64,000 bases of DNA from an uncultured Collinsella sp. (GTDB lineage: Bacteria; Actinomycetota; Coriobacteriia; Coriobacteriales; Coriobacteriaceae), in the NCBI GenBank assembly GCA_937995345.1, contig CALKKS010000012.1, positions 1-64,000 of the forward strand, in the 5' to 3' direction. Within the stretch, counting starts at the first letter, position 1; each line of letters opens with the position of its first letter. Positions 26,476-34,089 of this stretch are shown in pieces. The position numbers and the translations under genes are program-made. The notes beneath the pieces are model-generated. The model was not told where the DNA came from. It saw only the letters and a program-made list of their open reading frames with translations, and did not search any database.

Positions 26476-28152
26476 CTACGAGAGCGACGTTCTCAGCAAC
26501 TCGTTGAAGAGCTTCGGGTTGCCCTTGCCGCGGCTCGCCTTCATGCACTGGCCTACCAAAAAGCCGATAACCTTCTGGTTGCCGTCACGATACTGCTGCG
26601 CCTGCTCGGCACAGTTTGCCAGTACCTCGTCCACGATCGGCTGCAGCGCGCCGGCATCGCTCACCTGACGCATACCGCGCTCGTCGACGATCTTGTTGGG
26701 ATCGTCACCGGTCTGGGCCATGGCTTCAAAGACCTCGTGCGCTTGGTTGGAGCTGATGGCATCGGTCGCCAGCAGCTTAGCCAGCGCTGCCACCTGAGCC
26801 GGCGCGATGCCGGACTCGGCGAGCGACACGCCCGCGCTCTTAAGGTAGGCGATCATCTCGTTGACCAGCAGGTTTGCGACCGTCTGAGCCTCCTTGCCGG
26901 CCATACCGGCAGCGGCGGCCTCAAAGAAGTCGGCAAACTCAGGGTCGCCGGCAATCTGCTCGGCGTCAGCCGTCTTAATGCCAAAGTCGGCCTCAAAACG
27001 GACGCGCTTGGCATCGGGCAGCTCGGGAATCTCGCCACGGCAGCGGTCGATGAACTCGTCGTCCAGATCGAACGGCGCCAGGTCGGGATCGGGGAACAGA
27101 CGATAGTCGTCTGCCGTTTCCTTCACACGCATGACCACGGTGCGCTTGCGGCTGGGCTCCCAGTGGCGGGTCTCCTGATAGATGATGCCGCCCTCCTCGA
27201 GCACCTCGGCCTGGCGGCAAATCTCGTAGGCAAGGCCGTCGTGCAGACTCTTAAACGAGTTGAGGTTCTTGAGCTCGGTCTTGGTGCCCAACTTGGTCTC
27301 GCCACGGCGACGCAGCGACACGTTGCCGTCGCAGCGCATGGAGCCCTTCTCCATGGAGCAGTCCGAAATGCCCAGCGTCACAAAGATGCGACGGAGCTTC
27401 TCCATAAACAGGCGAGCCTCCTCGGGCGTGCGCAGGTCGGGCTCGGTGACGAGCTCGATCAGCGGCGTGCCGCAGCGGTTGTAGTCGACGAGCGACTCGG
27501 CCGCGGCGGTAATGCGGCCCTCGGCACCGCCCACGTGGACCATCTTGGCGGCGTCCTCCTCCATGTGGATGCGCAGGATGCGGATGGGCACCGTGTAGGA
27601 GCCGTCCTCGCGACGCTCGGGCATCTGCAGGTTGGATGCATCGTAGCTGGCCAGGTGGCCGGCGCGCTGGTTGCCCTCGCGCATGGTCGACGTCATGGAC
27701 GTGGACAGTCCCTCGGCGTTGGCCGAGGCGCTCGCCAGGCTCTGGGCCTCGGCCTCGCCAAACGCGCAGTCGGGGCGCTCGGCGGCACCGCGACCGGTCA
27801 CGTCCAGGTCCAGGTGACCGTACATGGCAAAGGCGACCGGACCCTGCGTAGTCTGGAAGTTCTTGGCCATATCGGGATAGAAGTAGTGCTTGCGGTAGAA
27901 CATCGAGTGGCGCTGGATCTCGCAGTTGGTGGCGAGACCGGCCTTGACGATGCTCTCGATGGCGCGCTTGTTGGGCACCGGCAGGGCGCCGGGCAGGCCC
28001 AGGCACACCGGGCACACGTTGGCGTTGGGCTCGTCATCGTGGCTGAGCTTGCAGTTGCAGAACATCTTGGTATCGAGTGCGGTGAGCTCGGTATGGATCT
28101 CCAGGCCGATCACAGCCTCCCAATCCTGCAGGACCTCGGAAAGCTCCTTCAT
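26476..28152 (-). CDS. gatB: Asp/Glu-tRNA amidotransferase subunit B
   Basis: Kinase and tRNA-binding subunit of GatCAB, which converts Glu-tRNA(Gln) and Asp-tRNA(Asn) to the amides. Seen: VIGLEIHTELTALDTKMFC with the zinc/cradle cysteines CNC..CPVCLGLPGALP, RKHYFYPDMAKNFQ, HMEEDAAKMVH, DYNRCGTPLIELVTEPD, and the YqeY-like tail. At 558 residues it is longer than the usual 475-500 because of an insert of about 60 residues between YFYPDMAKNFQTTQ and the HMEEDA motif (about 105-190). ATG 28152 overlaps the gatA stop by one base. Confidence 0.95.
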   Translation of the reverse strand: MKELSEVLQDWEAVIGLEIHTELTALDTKMFCNCKLSHDDEPNANVCPVCLGLPGALPVPNKRAIESIVKAGLATNCEIQRHSMFYRKHYFYPDMAKNFQTTQGPVAFAMYGHLDLDVTGRGAAERPDCAFGEAEAQSLASASANAEGLSTSMTSTMREGNQRAGHLASYDASNLQMPERREDGSYTVPIRILRIHMEEDAAKMVHVGGAEGRITAAAESLVDYNRCGTPLIELVTEPDLRTPEEARLFMEKLRRIFVTLGISDCSMEKGSMRCDGNVSLRRRGETKLGTKTELKNLNSFKSLHDGLAYEICRQAEVLEEGGIIYQETRHWEPSRKRTVVMRVKETADDYRLFPDPDLAPFDLDDEFIDRCRGEIPELPDAKRVRFEADFGIKTADAEQIAGDPEFADFFEAAAAGMAGKEAQTVANLLVNEMIAYLKSAGVSLAESGIAPAQVAALAKLLATDAISSNQAHEVFEAMAQTGDDPNKIVDERGMRQVSDAGALQPIVDEVLANCAEQAQQYRDGNQKVIGFLVGQCMKASRGKGNPKLFNELLRTSLS

Positions 28153-29666
28153 TACAGCTCGCCTCCCTTCCCGGCAAAATCGGGCGCGACGGAAAGCGCG
28201 GGCGCACCCGTGGCGGCATCGGCAAAGCCGCGCTCCAGGGCGCGGGCAAACGTGAGCAGCTGACGATCCTTAAAGGCAGGCCCCACCAGCTGGGCAGAAA
28301 CGGGCAGCTTGCTGTCCTCGCCCAGGCCCAGCGGCACCGAGATGCCACCGTTACCGCAGATGTTGAGCGAAATGGTGTACAGGTCGGAGAGGTACATCTG
28401 CGTGGGGTCGCTGATCTCGCCAAACTTAAAGGCCGTGCGCGGCGAGGCGGGCATGAGGATGGTGTCCACCTTGGCATACGCGGCGTCGTAGTCCTGCGTG
28501 ATGAGCGTGCGGGCCTTCTGCGCGGCGTAGTAATACTTGTCGTACACGCCCGAGCTCAGCAGGTAGGCGCCGAGCATCTGACGGCGCTTGGCCTCGGCGC
28601 CAAAGCCGTGGGCGCGCGAAAGCGAGCTCTGGTCGGACAGGTTGGCGCAGCCCTCCTCCTGGTAGCCGTAGCGAATGCCGTCGAAACGGGCCAGGTTGGA
28701 GAATGCCTCGGCCGGGCCGATGACGTAGTAGGCAGCGATGGCGGCGTCCAGGTGCGGCAGGTCGACCTCGACCAGCTCGGCGCCCTGGTTCTGCAGCTCC
28801 TGGGCGGCGCGCTGAACAGCGGCCTTGACCTCGGGCGTCAGACCCTCGGCCTCCATAAACGCAGGGATGATGCCCACGCGCTTGCCCTCGATGCTGTCGT
28901 TGAGGTGCTCGGCAAAGTCGACGGCACAGTCCTGGCTGGTGCAGTCGTACGGGTCGTGGCCCGCGCCAGTGAGCGCGTTCATGGCCAGTGCGACGTCCTC
29001 GACCGTGCGGCCGAAGGGGCCCACCTGGTCGAGCGACGAGCCAAAGGCCACCACGCCGTAGCGGCTCACGGCGCCATACGTGGGCTTAAGGCCCACCACG
29101 CCGCAGAGCGCCGCCGGCTGACGGATGGAGCCGCCGGTGTCCGAACCCAGCGAGAGCGCGACCTCGCCCGCGGCGACGGCGGCAGCGGAGCCACCCGAGG
29201 AGCCACCGGGCACGCGCTCGGTATCCCAGGGGTTGTTAGTGCGGTGGAAGGCCGAGCTCTCGGTAGAGCTACCGAAGGCGAACTCGTCCATGTTGGCCTT
29301 GCCCATGGGCAGGCAGCCGGCGTCGAGCATGCGCTGGACGCAGGTGGCGGTGTAGACGCTCTGGTAATCCCCAAGCATGCGGGAAGCGCAGGTAGTGCGC
29401 GTGCCCACGAGGTTCATGTTGTCCTTGATGGCCAGCGGCACGCCCGCGAGCGGGGGCAGCGGCTTGCCGGCGGCACGGTCGGCATCCACGCGCGCGGCGG
29501 CCTCGAGCGCGAGCTCGGGCGACACCTGCAAAAATGCCTGGACCCCGTCCTCGCGCGCCTCGATGGCAGCAAGGGAGGCCTGGGCCACCTCGGTAGCGGT
29601 AAAGTCGCCGGCGGCAACGCTCGCGGCGATCTGGGCGGCGGTAAGGGAATCGAAGCTCTGCGCCAT
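28152..29666 (-). CDS. gatA: Asp/Glu-tRNA amidotransferase subunit A
   Basis: Glutaminase/amidase subunit that releases ammonia from glutamine for GatB. The 504-residue amidase-signature enzyme has the Ser-cisSer-Lys triad: Lys81 (PLAIKDNMN), Ser156 (VPGGSSGGS) and Ser180 (GSDTGGSIRQPAALCGVVG). Start and stop overlap its neighbours by one base on each side (TAATG), giving a tightly coupled gatC-gatA-gatB operon. Confidence 0.97.
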   Translation of the reverse strand: MAQSFDSLTAAQIAASVAAGDFTATEVAQASLAAIEAREDGVQAFLQVSPELALEAAARVDADRAAGKPLPPLAGVPLAIKDNMNLVGTRTTCASRMLGDYQSVYTATCVQRMLDAGCLPMGKANMDEFAFGSSTESSAFHRTNNPWDTERVPGGSSGGSAAAVAAGEVALSLGSDTGGSIRQPAALCGVVGLKPTYGAVSRYGVVAFGSSLDQVGPFGRTVEDVALAMNALTGAGHDPYDCTSQDCAVDFAEHLNDSIEGKRVGIIPAFMEAEGLTPEVKAAVQRAAQELQNQGAELVEVDLPHLDAAIAAYYVIGPAEAFSNLARFDGIRYGYQEEGCANLSDQSSLSRAHGFGAEAKRRQMLGAYLLSSGVYDKYYYAAQKARTLITQDYDAAYAKVDTILMPASPRTAFKFGEISDPTQMYLSDLYTISLNICGNGGISVPLGLGEDSKLPVSAQLVGPAFKDRQLLTFARALERGFADAATGAPALSVAPDFAGKGGEL

Positions 29667-29977
29667 TACTCGCTCTCCCCCTCTCCCAAAATGGACGGCA
29701 CGCGGAAGTAGCGGTCACGCGCGCTGCCGGCGTTCTCCAGCGCAACGTCGAGCGGTAGGTCGCGCTCGGGCTCGCGCAGGTCATCGCCCATCACGTTGGA
29801 CAGGCTTCCGATGGGATGGAACGTGGGCTCCACGTCGGGCAAGTCATATTGCAAGACGGGCTCGAGCATCTGGACGGCGTCGTTCATGTAGGACGTCATC
29901 TGGGTGAGCTCGTCATCGGTCAGTGCGATCTTTGCGTACTCGGCGATGCCGCGCACGTCTTTCTCGCTGAGTGCCAT
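29666..29977 (-). CDS. gatC: Asp/Glu-tRNA amidotransferase subunit C
   Basis: The 103-residue belt subunit that holds GatA and GatB together: ALSEKDVRGIAEYAKIALT at the start, then VEPTFHPIG in the middle. ATG 29977 is chosen, with AAGGGAG 5 bases upstream. It is first in the operon; AGTATA at 30013-30018 reads TATACT on the minus strand and may be the -10 box. Confidence 0.93.
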   Translation of the reverse strand: MALSEKDVRGIAEYAKIALTDDELTQMTSYMNDAVQMLEPVLQYDLPDVEPTFHPIGSLSNVMGDDLREPERDLPLDVALENAGSARDRYFRVPSILGEGESE

Positions 29978-30139
29978 AGGCGCTCCCTTCCGCATAACAG
30001 TTAAACCGCTCTAGTATACAGGGCAACGCCGGCTTGGAGCAGGCGCTTTACCCAAATGCAGCGAAAACGTAACGAGGACGGCGGATTGGCAGGGCGCGGT
30101 TCGACGGTTCTGTAGCGAAAACCGTCCCGCCCACAACCA

Positions 30140-30204
30140 AAACCGTCCCAACATTCGACGTTTTTCGCCAAAATCGCGATTTTCATCGAATGTTGGGACG
30201 GTTT
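30140..30204. repeat. Hairpin family B, copy 1
   Basis: Arms 30140-30158 and 30186-30204, 19 bases, perfect (core CCGTCCCAACATTCGA), loop with TTTTTCGCCAAAATCGCG. Other copies: 40681, 44784 and 46022. Confidence 0.85.
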
Positions 30205-30214
30205 GGAAGCCCCG

Positions 30215-30250
30215 ACCACCACAAAAGGTGCCTGTCCCCATTGTGGTGGT
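30215..30250. repeat. Hairpin family A, copy 1
   Basis: ACCACCACAA (30215-30224) pairs perfectly with 30241-30250; the loop region is AAGGTGCCTGTCCCCA. Other copies: 39668, 40621 and 42198. It lies 13 bases after the sortase stop. Confidence 0.8.
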
Positions 30251-30262
30251 TCCGAACAATGG

Positions 30263-31201
30263 CTATGCCGAGGCCTTGGCCTTGAGGCGTTTTCGGATCG
30301 CGTGGATGACGATGTCCAGCAGCAACAGCACAATGGCCACAACCACGATGAGCACGGCAAACTCGCGCTTGCCCCAGTGGCGGCCGGCAAGCGACTTTTG
30401 CTTGTCGACGTCCTTCTTGTTGTACTTGGTGCGCACGCAATGCACCAGCAGGCGGTGGTCGTTCACGCCATAGGGCGTGCAGGTGACGAGCGTCACCTTG
30501 TCGGCTCCGGGCTCGATGGTCAGCGACTCCATCTCCTCGGGCAGCACGACCTCGGAGTCGACCATCTTGTAGGCGAGCGTCTTGTTCATGGTGTGCAACA
30601 GCACCAGGTCGCCGGGCTCCAGCGAGTGAATGTCGTCGAACATGCTCAGGTTGCGCATGCCCGAGTGCGCGGTGAGCACGCAATGCGTCGAGCTGCCGCC
30701 CACCGGTAGGCTCGTGCCCTCCAGGTGGCCGACGCCCGCCATAAGGACTTCCTCGCTCGTGCCGTGGTAGATGGGCATGCTTACGTCGATGGAGGGGATC
30801 TCGACCCAACTCATCATGGGGTCGCGGTCAAAGATGAGCTGCTGATCGTAGGGCTCGATCTGGTCGGCGGGAAGCTCGGTGGCCTCGCCAGCTAGCTGCT
30901 CGTTAAAGGAGCGCGCCTGAAGCAGAATGCGCTCGCGTTCCTCTTCGGAAAGCGCATCCACCGTGCTGGACACGGTGCTGATCTGGTTGAACACGCCCGA
31001 GGCCTCGAGCCGGTCCAAGATCCACGGCCAGGTCATAAGGCCCACGCCAATAAGGATGATGACGATGGTGATGAGCCGGTCGGCCCAACGCGGCAGCCGC
31101 TTGCGACGACGCTTAGGCTTTGGTTGAGGTTTGGGCTGGGGACTTGAGCCACCGTTGTCCACGGCGTTATCGCCCTTCATGTGTTTGGCGCCCTGCACCA
31201 T
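30263..31201 (-). CDS. Class C (pilin-polymerising) sortase
   Basis: A 312-residue membrane transpeptidase that links pilins through their LPXTG-type signals. Catalytic residues His179 (LTAHSGMRN), Cys241 (TLVTCTPYG) and Arg250 (VNDHRLL) are all present. Class C marks: N-terminal membrane helix at about 43-60, C-terminal membrane helix at about 280-298, and a lid-like DPMMSW at 127-132 before the core. A proline/lysine-rich cytoplasmic leader precedes the first helix. Start ATG 31201 with AAAGGAG upstream. It lies about 1 kb beyond the pilin operon and its terminator, so it probably has its own promoter. Confidence 0.9.
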   Translation of the reverse strand: MVQGAKHMKGDNAVDNGGSSPQPKPQPKPKRRRKRLPRWADRLITIVIILIGVGLMTWPWILDRLEASGVFNQISTVSSTVDALSEEERERILLQARSFNEQLAGEATELPADQIEPYDQQLIFDRDPMMSWVEIPSIDVSMPIYHGTSEEVLMAGVGHLEGTSLPVGGSSTHCVLTAHSGMRNLSMFDDIHSLEPGDLVLLHTMNKTLAYKMVDSEVVLPEEMESLTIEPGADKVTLVTCTPYGVNDHRLLVHCVRTKYNKKDVDKQKSLAGRHWGKREFAVLIVVVAIVLLLLDIVIHAIRKRLKAKASA

Positions 31202-31332
31202 CGCCGGTCACTCCTTTACAGCTCATGTTGTCTAAACAAATAATAGCCGATTCGCTAGCTCATGCGCCGGACAACGCAGCCTGGCAGCATTGCACAGCGC
31301 GAGTATGGGCCCGCATTTGAGTTTTCAAAATG

Positions 31333-31364
31333 TCCCGAATCGGTGGGGCGATTCGGGATACAAT
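31333..31364. promoter_or_regulatory. Inverted repeat plus TACAAT box
   Basis: TCCCGAATCG (31333-31342), GTGGGG, CGATTCGGGA (31349-31358), then TACAAT at 31359-31364. On the plus strand this could be the -10 region of an antisense RNA (no good -35 seen); on the minus strand the hairpin followed by CATTTTG could end the small-peptide mRNA. The arrangement is conserved at 31812-31843. Confidence 0.45.
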
Positions 31365-31470
31365 GTCAATAGGAAACGACGCACCCCGCGTAAGTGTACG
31401 AGAGCGCGGGCGGCCTAGTTTTCAGTTTTTGTTAAATGCCCGGGATCCGACCCCCGGGCATTCTTATTTG
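31365..31470 (+). ncRNA. Candidate antisense RNA to small membrane peptide
   Basis: A possible transcript of roughly 95 bases from just after the TACAAT box to a terminator-like hairpin (AATGCCCGGG at 31435-31444, CCCGGGCATT at 31453-31462, then CTTATTT). Its 3' end overlaps the last codons of the small-peptide gene on the other strand. Its existence is inferred from these signals alone. Confidence 0.35.
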
Positions 31471-31613
31471 CGCTTGCGGCGCAAATGCCGTCCACCGTCC
31501 GCACCGCGCGTGCGCCTACGGACCTTAAACCGAACTTCATACGAGTCAAGAAACGCGATGACGAACGAGCCCACCGCCGCGAGGGCGGCGAGCGCGTTAA
31601 GGAATTTCAGCAT
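31464..31613 (-). CDS. Small single-helix membrane peptide, possible type I toxin
   Basis: A 49-residue peptide with one hydrophobic helix (FLNALAALAAVGSFVIAFL, about 4-22) and a strongly basic tail rich in Arg and Lys. GGAGGT stands 6 bases before ATG 31613, a very good ribosome binding site. Size, topology and the convergent candidate RNA at its 3' end recall type I toxins such as TxpA and Fst; no sequence homologue is recognised, so toxicity is inference. A neighbouring copy at 31755-32040 has lost the start and membrane helix. Confidence 0.6.
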   Translation of the reverse strand: MLKFLNALAALAAVGSFVIAFLDSYEVRFKVRRRTRGADGGRHLRRKRK

Positions 31614-31754
31614 TTGGGGACCTCCGATCGAGTCGTCGGCCGCCCGCGCACGGGATGCGTCGCAAGGGTTTTTTACTGCGAGTGCATGCACCCGCAGCTG
31701 CTAAACGCAATAATTGCAAACATTTGTTCGATAGTTACACACACGGTTCCTCGT

Positions 31755-32040
31755 CCAGCGGAGCCTGGCCGCATTGTCCGGGTTTGCCCGACGTGTTTGC
31801 GTTTTCAAATGTCCCGAATCGGCGGGGCGATTCGGGATACAATCGTTACAGGAAACGACACGCCCCGCGTAAGTGTTCGAAAGCGCGAGCGAGCAGTTTC
31901 CGGTGTTGTTAAATGTCCGGACTCCGAACCACGGGCATTTTAATTTGCACGCGCGGCGCAAACGCCTTCTACCGTCCGCACCGCGCGTGCGCCTACGGAC
32001 CTTAAACCGAACCTCATACGAGTCAAGAAACGCGATGACG
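31755..32040 (-). pseudogene. Decayed second copy of small-peptide module
   Basis: The repeat of 31262-31560. On the minus strand it still encodes VIAFLDSYEVRFKVRRRTRG but the ribosome binding site, start and most of the membrane helix are replaced by unrelated sequence, and the stop at the original position is lost. The inverted repeat and TACAAT (31812-31843) are intact; the terminator-like hairpin is weaker. Confidence 0.6.
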
Positions 32041-32080
32041 GATGAGTCCGCATCGGACGGTGGAGGCTGCCTGTGTTGTC

Positions 32081-32120
32081 CAAAAAGAACGGGGCAAACT
32101 CCAGTGCGGAGTCTGCCCCG
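32081..32120 (-). terminator. Terminator of pilus operon
   Basis: Minus-strand CGGGGCAGACTCC and GGAGTTTGCCCCG (one mismatch, 5-base loop) followed by TTCTTTTTG, about 100 bases after the major pilin stop. Confidence 0.9.
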
Positions 32121-32220
32121 AAAAGAGAATGGCAAAGCAAGAACGTAGATAGACGAGAAAAGTGTCCGCAAGTCTCATGGCCATCACATCCCACCTGCCA
32201 AAGGGATGGGTGAGTGAGCG

Positions 32221-33981
32221 CTACTCCTGCTCGGACTCCTCAGCCTGCTTACGGCTGCGGATGAGGTGCGCCACGCCGATGCACAGCACCGCGCCACCAG
32301 CGATCCAAGTGAAGGTCACACCGTTAAGACCGGTCAGCGGGAGGCCGGAACCCTTCTTGTTCTGGACGGTGACGGGGATCTCGGTCGAATCAACTTTTTT
32401 ATCGAGATCAGTGGTAACCATATCAGAGGTGTCAGTTACCTTGAGATTCGTCAGTTTACCGGTTGTCGGATCGTACGTAGGCGTCACCGTAATTTCGAAG
32501 TCTGCGATGGTGTTGTAGCCTGTAGGCGTCTTGCTCTCAGAAATCAGATATGTGCCTGCAACAAGGCCAGGAATAGAGACCGTGTTATTCGTTCCTGTGG
32601 TTTCAAACGTATAAGCTTTGTTCTCGTCATCGGTGAAGCTGCCGTCTTGCTTCAGCCATTTAGCGACTTCTTTAGACGCCCCTTCCTTGATCATTTTGAC
32701 CTTAAAGCCAGCAACGAGATTTGCACTCGAATCATTCGGATCGGTCTTAGTGATATTGAAGCCGAAGACATAGTCGGTGACTTCCTTTGATTCGGAAGTG
32801 CCGGTACCCTTAGGCGACATAGGATCGTTGGAATAGACAAGTTTGACCTTGTTGGTGTTACCGGCAGCCGTGTATTCGGCATCGCTGGTGAGCTGAGCCC
32901 GATAGGTCACAACGACCTTGGAGGTTCCATCAAGAGTCTCACCCACGGAATTTGCAGCAGCCTTGAGATCCTCGAAGGAGACCTTCAAATCTTGACCTGT
33001 CTTATTGTTTGAGTCGTCCGTAGTATCCGTAACCGTCGCGGTGTAATTGCCAGATGCGTCAATCTTTTTGCCATTGATAGCAACAACAATAGAGCTCTGA
33101 TCTGCCTTCAGTCCAACAGAGAGATGGTCCTGGAACTCATACTGGTACTTATCATACGTGGCAATATTGGCCGCAACAGTACCAGTCAACTTGTAGTCGA
33201 TTACCTGCCCAATCCAGGCGTCGCCCACGTTCTTCCAGTCATCCGTTGTAGCGTTATTGGCCGTCTTGCCCTTAGTGTCATCGAGAATCTGCTTATTGAC
33301 CGTAGGAATGCTGGTCTTCTCGGTAACGGTCACGCTGCTACCGCCGACAACGGCGAAGATGGGCGAGGTACCCGTGTTCTTCTTTGCCGCTTCGGAAGTG
33401 CTAAGGGAAGACTCATCGGTCAGGAACAGGTAGTAACCCGTCTTGGGGGAATTTTTATCATCGTTAGGCACAGTAAAACTATCGCCTGCCGAGAACGAAT
33501 TGCCCGTAGCTTCAACGTCCTTTTTAACAATAGCGGCAATCTTGTTGAGAAGGTGATCCTTATTAACAACAGTCTCAGGAGTAGTGCCGGTAACGTTCTT
33601 AGTCAACCAATCGGCCACGTCCTGGGCGGTAACAATATCAGGTTTGGGATCAGAAGTCTTATACTTTGAATCCTCTTTAATAGCCTCGATGATGGCGTTC
33701 TGGGTCGAAGGGTCATCAATTGCCCACTCGACGTTGGAGACGATCTTATCAGTCGCCCCCTCCTCAGTCGGATCCACAACATCGGCCTTGAAAATCTGGT
33801 AGGCCTTGTACTTCACATCGCCGTTCTCAGTGTTCTTATTGATGGTGATGCTATTGGTCGTGGCAGCCGCCGCATCTGCAGCAAACGCCATGGTCACCGG
33901 CGCCATGACTCCGCCAAAGCTCAGCGCTGCCGTGAGGCCGGCCGTCACTGCCAGGCGGGCGATGTTCTTGCTCATGCTCAT
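32221..33981 (-). CDS. LPXTG-type major pilin (SpaH/EbpB-like)
   Basis: A 586-residue secreted backbone pilin. A signal peptide ends near FAADAAAA (about residue 35). The pilin-motif-like lysine is in IPTVNKQI; the E-box is in TYLISESKTPTGYN, and Cna-B-type folds with isopeptide bonds are expected. The C-terminus has LPLTG (about 547), a hydrophobic helix and RSRK. Start ATG 33981 is chosen for GAGG about 8 bases upstream; a second ATG two codons later is possible. It is last in the operon and should be polymerised by the class C sortase at 30263. Confidence 0.88.
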   Translation of the reverse strand: MSMSKNIARLAVTAGLTAALSFGGVMAPVTMAFAADAAAATTNSITINKNTENGDVKYKAYQIFKADVVDPTEEGATDKIVSNVEWAIDDPSTQNAIIEAIKEDSKYKTSDPKPDIVTAQDVADWLTKNVTGTTPETVVNKDHLLNKIAAIVKKDVEATGNSFSAGDSFTVPNDDKNSPKTGYYLFLTDESSLSTSEAAKKNTGTSPIFAVVGGSSVTVTEKTSIPTVNKQILDDTKGKTANNATTDDWKNVGDAWIGQVIDYKLTGTVAANIATYDKYQYEFQDHLSVGLKADQSSIVVAINGKKIDASGNYTATVTDTTDDSNNKTGQDLKVSFEDLKAAANSVGETLDGTSKVVVTYRAQLTSDAEYTAAGNTNKVKLVYSNDPMSPKGTGTSESKEVTDYVFGFNITKTDPNDSSANLVAGFKVKMIKEGASKEVAKWLKQDGSFTDDENKAYTFETTGTNNTVSIPGLVAGTYLISESKTPTGYNTIADFEITVTPTYDPTTGKLTNLKVTDTSDMVTTDLDKKVDSTEIPVTVQNKKGSGLPLTGLNGVTFTWIAGGAVLCIGVAHLIRSRKQAEESEQE

Positions 33982-34089
33982 CTTCTTTTCCTCTGCTTTC
34001 TGCTTGAAATCCATTTGATCTAAAACCATCTGTCTGTGTCTAAGCATCTGCTTCGCTACGTCTCGCCCCGCTCTCTGTGGGGCTGCCAG

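Larger units (their letters stand above)
31262..31560. repeat. Direct repeat, copy 1 (with small-peptide module)
   Basis: About 290 bases that recur, diverged, at 31755-32040. Shared parts include GCAGCCTGGC.GCATTG, the inverted repeat TCCCGAATCG-N6-CGATTCGGGA, CCCCGCGTAAGTGT, and the 3' half of the small membrane-peptide gene. Confidence 0.7.

Noticed and set aside
31330..31704. 124-codon plus-strand open frame beginning MSRIGGAIRDT, with a similar start at the second repeat copy
   Set aside because: Similarity follows from the DNA repeat; frames diverge after the repeat, begin inside the inverted repeat and have no ribosome binding site.
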